Source: Bacillus sp. FJAT-29790 | GTDB taxonomy: Bacteria; Bacillota; Bacilli; Bacillales; Cytobacillaceae | Assembly: GCF_019039215.1 (NCBI RefSeq) | Contig: NZ_JAHNZZ010000004.1 | Location: forward strand, 1,562 to 46,331 | DNA: 44,770 bases | Direction of reading: 5' to 3' | Shown: positions 39,370 to 44,770 of the stretch, piece by piece | Layout of the letters: every line of letters starts with the position of its first letter | Numbering within the stretch: the stretch's first letter is position 1 | The notes under the pieces: generated by a model | What the model saw: the letters and a program-made list of their open reading frames with translations, nothing else | What the model was told of the DNA's origin: nothing | Databases searched by the model: none | Program-made: the position numbers and the translations under genes

Positions 39370-40347
39370 ATGAGTGATTTATTTTCAGTATTAAAAGAAA
39401 AGGTGAATGGCCAAAATTTAAAAATTGTCTTTCCAGAAGGAATGGACGAGCGTATTCTTGCAGCGGCAGGGAGATTAGCTGCTGAAAAAATAATTACCCC
39501 TATTCTAATCGGAAATAGTCAAGCGATTGAAGCAAAAGCAAAAGAAATGGATATTTCCTTAGAAGCTGCTGAAATTTTCGATCCAAGCAATTTTGCCATG
39601 ATCGATGAATTGGTTGCTGCTTTTGTAGAAAGACGAAAAGGGAAAGCGACAGAAGAAGACGCCCGAAAGATTTTGCTTGATGAGAACTATTTCGGAACGA
39701 TGTTAGTTTACACGAATAAAGCTGATGGGCTTGTGAGCGGTGCTGCTCATTCCACAGCAGATACCGTACGCCCGGCGCTTCAAATTATTAAAACAAAAGA
39801 AGGCGTTCGTAAAACATCTGGTGTCTTTATCATGGTTCGAGAAGACGAAAAATACGTCTTTGCCGATTGTGCGATTAACATCTCTCCTGATAGCCAAGAT
39901 CTCGCCGAAATTGCGATCGAAAGTGCGAAAACAGCGAAAATGTTTGATATTGATCCGCGGGTTGCCATGCTAAGCTTCTCAACGAAAGGATCGGCCAAAT
40001 CTCCGGAGACAGAGAAGGTCAGCGCTGCTGTTCAAGAGGCTAAATTAAGAGATCCTCACTTAACTCTAGATGGAGAATTTCAATTTGATGCGGCATTTGT
40101 TCCTTCGGTTGCTGAGACGAAAGCGCCAGATTCTCCGATTAAAGGAGATGCCAATGTATTTATTTTTCCGAGCCTCGAAGCCGGAAATATTGGGTATAAA
40201 ATTGCCCAGCGACTCGGTAACTTTGAAGCAGTAGGACCGATTTTACAAGGATTGAACCGTCCTGTAAACGATCTATCTCGCGGATGTAATGAAGAGGATG
40301 TTTATAAATTAGCATTAATTACTGCTGCACAGGCATTAGAAAAATAA
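39370..40347 (+). CDS. pta: Phosphate acetyltransferase
   Basis: This 325-residue enzyme interconverts acetyl-CoA and acetyl phosphate in acetate overflow. It has the class I length typical of Firmicutes Pta. Motifs: KIVFPEGMDERILAAAGRLA, the TKADGLVSGA-like segment NKADGLVSGAAHSTADTVRP, ADCAINISPDSQDLAEIAI, MLSFSTKGSAKSPETEKV, and the end VGPILQGLNRPVNDLSRGC. ATG 39370 follows TTAGAGGAGGA. A cre site and promoter lie upstream and a strong terminator follows. Confidence 0.97.
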   Translation: MSDLFSVLKEKVNGQNLKIVFPEGMDERILAAAGRLAAEKIITPILIGNSQAIEAKAKEMDISLEAAEIFDPSNFAMIDELVAAFVERRKGKATEEDARKILLDENYFGTMLVYTNKADGLVSGAAHSTADTVRPALQIIKTKEGVRKTSGVFIMVREDEKYVFADCAINISPDSQDLAEIAIESAKTAKMFDIDPRVAMLSFSTKGSAKSPETEKVSAAVQEAKLRDPHLTLDGEFQFDAAFVPSVAETKAPDSPIKGDANVFIFPSLEAGNIGYKIAQRLGNFEAVGPILQGLNRPVNDLSRGCNEEDVYKLALITAAQALEK

Positions 40348-40359
40348 GATCTATTTCAG

Positions 40360-40395
40360 AGAGTCAGTCATCCTAATGTCTGGCTCTTTTTTTTC
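40360..40395 (+). terminator. Terminator of pta
   Basis: AGAGTCAG / CTGGCTCT (one G-U pair) followed by TTTTTTTCG. Confidence 0.9.
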
Positions 40396-40432
40396 GTTTT
40401 TTTAATTGCTATAATTATTTTTGAACTGAAGT

Positions 40433-40540
40433 CGCTGATATAAAGCAAAATTCGCTGATATATTTAAAATATCGCTGATATAAGCAAAATTCCGCTGATA
40501 TATTTAAAAATACGCTGATACGGCTACAAAAGTCGCCGTT
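40433..40540 (+). repeat. Five-unit, 20-bp tandem array (CGCTGATA)
   Basis: CGCTGATA begins at 40433, 40453, 40473, 40493 and 40513, an exact 20-bp period; a degenerate CGCCGTTA sits at the next expected place, 40533. The 12-bp remainders alternate between a TAAGCAAAATT type and a TATTTAAAATA type, so the array also looks like a 40-bp dimer. It lies between the pta terminator and lipL; nothing else is seen in that gap. Confidence 0.95.
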
Positions 40541-40654
40541 AAAATAGCTAAACTGGTCAATACATTGAAAATGAATCACTAAAAAGTTGAAATTAAATTA
40601 ATTTGGTCCGAAAAAAGGATGATTTTCACCTTTTTTTACAAAGGGGATTAAAAA

Positions 40655-41494
40655 ATGAACGTGGTACCTGATTTATTACAGCAAGATCAATGGAGAGTCA
40701 TCGATCAATCCGCATTAGCCGTTCATCTGTCTGCTTTGCACTCATTCGGGATGGACGATACGTTATGTGCGTCAGTCGGAGGCGGCACGGCTTCGCCGAC
40801 AGCGCGAGCCTGGGTTCATCATGACACCATTGTTTTAGGAATCCAAGATACGAAGCTCCCTTTTTTGGAGGAGGGGCTGAATTATATAAAAAGTCAGGGC
40901 TATCAGGTCATCGTTCGGAATTCCGGAGGCTTGGCAGTTGTGCTTGATGAAGGGGTACTCAATCTGACGCTTATCTTCCCTGAGCGTGAAAAAGGCATTG
41001 ATATAAATCGCGGATATGATGCCATGTGGATGCTGATTAAAGAAATGTTTTCCGATTTTAATAAAGAAATAGAAGCGAAAGAGATTGTCGGATCTTATTG
41101 TCCGGGAAGCTATGATTTAAGTATTGGTGACAAAAAGTTTGCAGGAATCTCGCAAAGACGGCTTCGCGCTGGTGTTGCAGTGCAAATCTATCTCTGCGTA
41201 AATGGAAGCGGGAGTACTCGGGCAGAATTGATCGAGCGGTTTTATTCACTTTCAAAGAAAAATGCAGAAACGAAATTTGACTACCCTGATATCAATCCAG
41301 CTGTGATGGCCTCCTTATCTGAATTATTGCAGATAGACCTTTCTATTCAGGACGTCATGTTTCGCTTTTTACATGCTTTAAAAAATAAATGCAATCATCT
41401 ATTTACTGGAGAGCTATCCTCGGATGAAGCTGCTTTATTTGAGGCTTATTATGATCGCATCACAGAGCGGAATGAAAAGATATTAGGTGATTAA
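40655..41494 (+). CDS. lipL: Octanoyl-[GcvH]:protein N-octanoyltransferase
   Basis: This 279-residue amidotransferase moves octanoyl (or lipoyl) groups from GcvH to other enzyme complexes in Bacillus lipoate synthesis. The LplA/LipB fold is visible: [40 protein letters not shown], and [21 protein letters not shown] with the catalytic Cys in SYCPG and the conserved Lys in DKKFAG. The length matches YwfL/LipL. ATG 40655 follows AAAGGGGA. It lies in the pta-lipL-rsfA order known from B. subtilis. Confidence 0.94.
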   Translation: MNVVPDLLQQDQWRVIDQSALAVHLSALHSFGMDDTLCASVGGGTASPTARAWVHHDTIVLGIQDTKLPFLEEGLNYIKSQGYQVIVRNSGGLAVVLDEGVLNLTLIFPEREKGIDINRGYDAMWMLIKEMFSDFNKEIEAKEIVGSYCPGSYDLSIGDKKFAGISQRRLRAGVAVQIYLCVNGSGSTRAELIERFYSLSKKNAETKFDYPDINPAVMASLSELLQIDLSIQDVMFRFLHALKNKCNHLFTGELSSDEAALFEAYYDRITERNEKILGD

Positions 41495-41585
41495 GAAAAG
41501 CGGAAGTGCCTTAGGAACAATCAAAAAGCAGATTGTTCCTGTGATGATTATGCTGCCGAATCGTTCCTTGTGGAGCTAGGCAGTG
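41493..41585 (+). repeat. AAAAGCGGAAG...GGAGCTAGGCAG repeat element
   Basis: It starts AAGAAAAGCGGAAGTGCCTT and ends TGTGGAGCTAGGCAGT. An inner inverted pair GGAACAATC/GATTGTTCC and a second GGAAC-like word make it foldable. It shares ends with the shorter inverted element at 36706-36749. It overlaps the last bases of lipL. Confidence 0.65.
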
Positions 41586-41594
41586 AACAATAAC

Positions 41595-41627
41595 GAAAAG
41601 CCGATAACCCAATGGTTACGGCTTTTC
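41595..41627 (+). terminator. Terminator of lipL
   Basis: GAAAAGCCG-TAACC / GGTTA-CGGCTTTTC with one bulge, T run after it; possibly bidirectional with the convergent rsfA. Confidence 0.85.
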
Positions 41628-41705
41628 TTAATCGAGGATTGTTGCCTTCTCCTTCTCCCATTTAGGGAGTTTTTATTTATATTTGCCTGTGATCCGTTTG
41701 TCCTG

Positions 41706-42440
41706 TTACTCTGCTACTTTCTCTAAGTTCCCGTTTCTGTCCATTTTAAATTTAGTGGCTGGTCTTTCCTCTTCTTCAAATAGTACAAGTTTGCGGGCGC
41801 GGTTCATGATTTTCATCAAGGTCTCGTAATCTTCCTGAATGGTTTCGGTATTTTGTTCTAAATGCCCAATTTTTCCTTCTAACTCTTCGTTTCGGCTCTT
41901 AATCTGCGCATTTTCACGTTTCAATCTTTCATTCTCATGTTTTAATATATCCAATTGAATACTCGAGTGATTTAAAGTTTGTAAGTATGAAATAACACGG
42001 TTAAGCGTTAAATCTGTGCCACCAGTATAAACTGGCTCCTCCTGATATACTAGAAGTGCTTCAGTTTCGATGATTTCTTCATTGTTTGCTGGTTCCTCAA
42101 ATGGAAGGGCAGGTGCATCCAAAGCAATAGCTACGGATTCAACTTCCTTAATGGTTGGTACGGGTGGTGAATATAATAGCTTTTTCTTTCCACCCTGATC
42201 TTTTCCGAGGATTCTCTGCCTTTGCTTGCGCTGCTTTTTAGCTAGTGAAAGTGCTTTTTCATATTGATGCCTGACAACGGCATTCCAGCGAAATCCGCAG
42301 GCTGCAGAAGTGCGATCCAGCTTATCTCCTACCTCTTCGAAAGCGTTTAATTGGGTACTGCCTTCTCTGACATGTCTCAAAACGGTTTCTGCTAGTAATA
42401 AATCATTTTCATCAGTCCATGCATCTTGACGAACTTTCAT
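41706..42440 (-). CDS. rsfA: Prespore-specific regulator RsfA
   Basis: This 244-residue protein has an N-terminal Myb/SANT-like DNA-binding domain ([20 protein letters not shown] ... [18 protein letters not shown]), a basic linker ([20 protein letters not shown]), an acidic low-complexity middle and a coiled coil (~160-220, [18 protein letters not shown]). This is the RsfA layout; in B. subtilis it adjusts sigma-F-dependent genes in the forespore. ATG 42440 follows AAGGGGTTGAG. A sigma-F/G-like promoter lies upstream. It converges with lipL. Confidence 0.92.
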   Translation of the reverse strand: MKVRQDAWTDENDLLLAETVLRHVREGSTQLNAFEEVGDKLDRTSAACGFRWNAVVRHQYEKALSLAKKQRKQRQRILGKDQGGKKKLLYSPPVPTIKEVESVAIALDAPALPFEEPANNEEIIETEALLVYQEEPVYTGGTDLTLNRVISYLQTLNHSSIQLDILKHENERLKRENAQIKSRNEELEGKIGHLEQNTETIQEDYETLMKIMNRARKLVLFEEEERPATKFKMDRNGNLEKVAE

Positions 42441-42483
42441 TTTCTCAACCCCTTATTTAATTTACATTTTTATGCCTTAGTCA

Positions 42484-42514
42484 AAGGATGGACAATTAGG
42501 GAGAAATTTATACA
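42484..42514 (-). promoter_or_regulatory. Sigma-F/G-like promoter of rsfA
   Basis: On the minus strand TGTATA (42509-42514), an 18-bp spacer and CATCCTT (42484-42490) resemble the forespore -35 TGNATA and -10 CATNNTA elements. rsfA is known to be forespore-expressed. The rest of 42515-42755 shows no gene. Confidence 0.55.
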
Positions 42515-42755
42515 AAATGATTAAAAGGATAGTAGATTTTTTATTCTTCTTTTATTTTCAGTAGATAGGTATTGTCATTCATCAAGATTCGTAACATGTA
42601 CATGATATGTTTAGACTTCGGCTTGCATTAGACGCAAAGAAGCTGTAAAATACAGCAAGAGTCGACTGTATAGGAATTGTAAGCATCGGCCAAACTTTAA
42701 CACGCATTTTAAGGAAAATAGATAATATAGACCGCAGAAAGGGTTGTAATCATAT

Positions 42756-42980
42756 ATGGCAAACGAATTTCGTGTTTGCGACGATTGTCAGGCCGTTAAT
42801 TTAAAGACATTAATCCCTCGTTTAAAGGAAATTGATCCAGAGGCGAAGGTGGAAATAGGATGCCAGTCTTATTGTGGGCCGGGCAGAAAGAAAACATTCG
42901 CATTTGTGAATAATCGTCCATTAGCCGGCTTAACAGAAGAGGAATTAGTAGAGAAAATTAATAAAAAGCTGAAAAAGTAA
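42756..42980 (+). CDS. DUF1450 (YuzB-like) family protein
   Basis: This 74-residue protein has Cys at [11 protein letters not shown] and [11 protein letters not shown], with a thioredoxin-like strand pattern ending [19 protein letters not shown]. The spacing and the GCxSYCG motif match DUF1450 proteins of unknown function. The four Cys could bind metal or form disulfides. ATG 42756 follows GAAAGGG. It has its own terminator. Confidence 0.88.
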   Translation: MANEFRVCDDCQAVNLKTLIPRLKEIDPEAKVEIGCQSYCGPGRKKTFAFVNNRPLAGLTEEELVEKINKKLKK

Positions 42981-43017
42981 AATCACCTTTGATCGTTGTC
43001 CTAAGGTGATTTTTTAT
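42981..43017 (+). terminator. Terminator of the DUF1450 gene
   Basis: AATCACCTT / AAGGTGATT followed by TTTTTA, directly after the stop. Confidence 0.9.
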
Positions 43018-43062
43018 TTGCGCAAAGGAGTGGTGCTTAGCTATGTTGAAACGGAGCACGCC

Positions 43063-43165
43063 AATTAAGTGAAAGCACCCCTTAATCAAGTGAAAAAAAA
43101 CGATATTTGAGCGAGAATTCTCTAGAATCAAGCGGAAAAAATGATAATTAAGCGGAAAGTACCTT
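43063..43165 (+). repeat. Five-unit, ~21-bp tandem array (AATYAAGYGGAAA)
   Basis: Units begin at 43063 (AATTAAGTGAAAG), 43084 (AATCAAGTGAAAA), 43105 (ATTTGAGCGAGAA), 43126 (AATCAAGCGGAAA) and 43146 (AATTAAGCGGAAA), with periods 21, 21, 21 and 20. It fills the gap between the DUF1450 terminator and ywfO. The word differs from the array at 40433, but unit number and period are alike. Confidence 0.9.
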
Positions 43166-43276
43166 TGTTAAAGCCTTCATACAACGCTGTTTCTGTCGAA
43201 GTGTCGGAATTTCTATAGTGAATTGAGTCGAAAATCGGGATATAATAGGGAGAAGAAAGAAAATCGGAGGAAAAAG

Positions 43277-44569
43277 GTGGCATATCCGGTGAAGAAGTTA
43301 CGTGAAGAGAAAGTATTTAAAGATCCCGTTCACCGTTATATTCATGTGAGGGACAAAGTAATCTGGGATTTAATCGGCACGAAAGAGTTTCAGCGGCTTA
43401 GAAGAATAAAGCAGCTTGGAACAACCTATTTAACCTTCCACGGGGCAGAACATAGCCGCTTTAATCATTCGCTCGGTGTTTATGAGATTATTAGGCGAAT
43501 TGCCGACGATGTTTTTAATGGAAGGCCAGAATGGAATGAAGAAGACCGACTCCTCTCCTTATGCGCCGCGCTACTCCACGATTTAGGACATGGTCCTTTC
43601 TCACATTCCTTCGAAAAAGTTTTTGATTTGGATCACGAGCATTATACAAGGGCTATTATTCTCGGAGAAACAGAAGTTAACAAAGTACTTCTTACAGTAA
43701 GTAAGGATTTTCCTATAAAAGTAGCTGAAGTGATAGCGAAGACTTCGAAAAATAAACTGGTAGTTAGCCTTATTTCAAGTCAAATCGATGCGGACCGGAT
43801 GGATTACCTGCAAAGAGACGCCTATTTTACAGGAGTTAGCTACGGTCACTTTGATATGGAACGAATTCTGCGTGTTATGCGACCGCGGGAAGATCAGGTT
43901 GTCATTAAGCAGAGCGGAATGCACGCTGTTGAGGATTATATTATGAGCAGGTACCAGATGTATTGGCAAGTTTATTTCCATCCAGTTACCCGAAGTGCGG
44001 AAGTGATTCTGACGAAGATATTGCACCGGGCTAAGCATCTGCATGAACAGAACTATTCATTTAAATCCCATCCTATTCATTTTTATTCCTTGTTCAACGG
44101 TGCAATTACACTGGAGGACTATATTCAGCTCGATGAAGCAATTATTCTTTATTATTTTCAAATGTGGCAGGAGGAGAAGGACACGATCCTTCGAGATCTT
44201 TGCCGCCGATTTATGAACCGGAATCTTTTTAAATATGCGGAGTTTGATCCTGCTAAGGAGTACAAGAAACTTGCTGAGCTTTCTATTTTGTTTCAAAAAG
44301 CTGGTATTGATCCTGAATATTATTTAGTTGTCGATTCTTCTTCAGATCTTCCCTATGATTTTTACAGGCCGGGAGAAGAGGAGGAGCGGCTGCCCATTCA
44401 TTTGCTTATGAAAACTGGGGAGCTTCGTGAACTCTCACGAGAATCACAAATTGTTGATGCGATTTCAGGAAAAAGGAGAACGGACCATAAACTGTATTAC
44501 CCAGCCGATTTTCTGAAGGATGCTACATCCGGGCCGAAAAAGGAAATACGGAAGCTATTGGAGATTTAG
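43277..44569 (+). CDS. ywfO: HD-domain phosphohydrolase YwfO
   Basis: This 430-residue protein belongs to the SAMHD1/dGTPase-like HD superfamily. The metal ligands are in HSRFNHSLGVYE and in ALLHDLGHGPFSHSFE (the HD pair), with the last Asp in SQIDADRMDYLQRDAYFTG. The N-terminal FKDPVHRYIHV and KEFQRLRRIKQLGTTYLTFH are typical of the YwfO group, some of which hydrolyse (deoxy)nucleoside triphosphates. I chose GTG 43277 because CGGAGG lies 6 nt upstream; the frame opens earlier at TTG 43223. A -10-like TATAAT is at about 43240. The length is close to other YwfO proteins. Confidence 0.9.
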   Translation: MAYPVKKLREEKVFKDPVHRYIHVRDKVIWDLIGTKEFQRLRRIKQLGTTYLTFHGAEHSRFNHSLGVYEIIRRIADDVFNGRPEWNEEDRLLSLCAALLHDLGHGPFSHSFEKVFDLDHEHYTRAIILGETEVNKVLLTVSKDFPIKVAEVIAKTSKNKLVVSLISSQIDADRMDYLQRDAYFTGVSYGHFDMERILRVMRPREDQVVIKQSGMHAVEDYIMSRYQMYWQVYFHPVTRSAEVILTKILHRAKHLHEQNYSFKSHPIHFYSLFNGAITLEDYIQLDEAIILYYFQMWQEEKDTILRDLCRRFMNRNLFKYAEFDPAKEYKKLAELSILFQKAGIDPEYYLVVDSSSDLPYDFYRPGEEEERLPIHLLMKTGELRELSRESQIVDAISGKRRTDHKLYYPADFLKDATSGPKKEIRKLLEI

Positions 44570-44570
44570 T

Positions 44571-44634
44571 GCTGTGTTTGAACACAAAGCGATTCCACGT
44601 GTCTATCAACAACACTATTTAACACAGCCTTTTA
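44571..44634 (+). terminator. Possible terminator of ywfO
   Basis: GCTGTGTT (44571-44578) can pair with AACACAGC (44621-44628), followed by CTTTTATTT. The loop is long (about 42 nt), so efficiency is uncertain. Confidence 0.5.
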
Positions 44635-44637
44635 TTT

Positions 44638-44770
44638 AGACTGTTTTCGTAAGCTTTGTTGCTTTTTTAGTATGAATTTATATAACTATCTGAGTTGACC
44701 TACGCTGCGGGCACTTGACTCCTCGAAAATGCTATCGCATTTCCTTCGTGCGTGGGCAGATTCAAGGATG
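44638..44770 (+). repeat. Copy E of the dispersed repeat, cut by the window end
   Basis: It begins GACTGTTTTCGTAAGCTTTG and continues through GCGGGCACTTGACTCC into the same insert seen in copy D (GAAAATGCTATCGCATTTCC), where the window ends. Its orientation is that of copy D. Confidence 0.88.

Noticed and set aside
40433-40540. CRISPR array
   Set aside because: Only 8 bp are conserved per 20-bp unit, the spacers alternate between two similar AT-rich types, and there are no cas genes.

Overview
The window is low-GC Firmicutes DNA with strong Bacillaceae marks: GerQ spore coat protein, RsfA prespore regulator, HemQ coproheme decarboxylase, bacillithiol deacetylase BshB2 with YojF, SAM-I riboswitch control of a methionine transporter, an fMet-Asp-Phe tRNA run, AGGAGG-type ribosome sites and a perfect parS site. 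It is most likely chromosomal and origin-proximal in a Bacillus-like genus. The ywdI/ywdK/gerQ/hemQ/pta/lipL/rsfA/ywfO block matches, from memory, the ywd-ywf region of Bacillus subtilis.

Layout. 1-531: end of a tRNA cluster. 1-4.3 kb: DUF1761 membrane protein, peptide transporter DtpT, GNAT acetyltransferase. 5.05-14.66 kb: a same-strand run of five genes and the most unusual locus here. It encodes a 1783-residue secreted modular protein (lamin-tail, OB-fold, PHP metallohydrolase, CARDB-like and further OB domains), a HupE/UreJ-type membrane protein with an EF-hand-like loop, a YcgR-type permease with a His-rich loop, a YcgQ/TIGR03943-type partner with its own CxCGHDHGHSH segment, and a membrane protein ending in a cupredoxin-like domain without visible copper ligands. 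I read this as a candidate metal-linked envelope system. 14.8-17.7 kb: metQ-metN-metP behind a SAM riboswitch. 17.8-25.8 kb: rluF, an orphan PAS histidine kinase, a DUF2294/MpsC protein, a methyltransferase flanked by a ~53-bp inverted repeat, ybaK, a double P-loop ATPase, a Pro/Gly repeat protein and an AlkD-type DNA repair protein. 25.9-31.7 kb: PQQ-type sugar dehydrogenase lipoprotein, a Crp/Fnr regulator with a perfect TGTGA-N6-TCACA box at its own promoter, SRPBCC protein, bshB2-yojF, pdxK and an orphan response regulator. 32-36.3 kb: TsdA-like dihaem cytochrome c and molybdenum cofactor genes mobA, moaE, moaD, moeB. 36.3-44.6 kb: parS, a 57-residue Cys protein, ywdI, ywdK, gerQ, hemQ, pta (with cre), lipL, rsfA, a DUF1450 protein and ywfO.

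Non-coding structure is rich. A dispersed ~232-295 bp repeat with inverted ends occurs five times, twice as internally deleted remnants. A second short repeat family occurs twice. Two intergenic five-unit tandem arrays have nearly fixed periods of 20 and 21 bp. The Crp/Fnr regulator, the dihaem cytochrome and the molybdenum cofactor genes together suggest respiratory flexibility under low oxygen, but no nitrate reductase lies in this window. All assignments come from reading sequence by eye; no database search was run.
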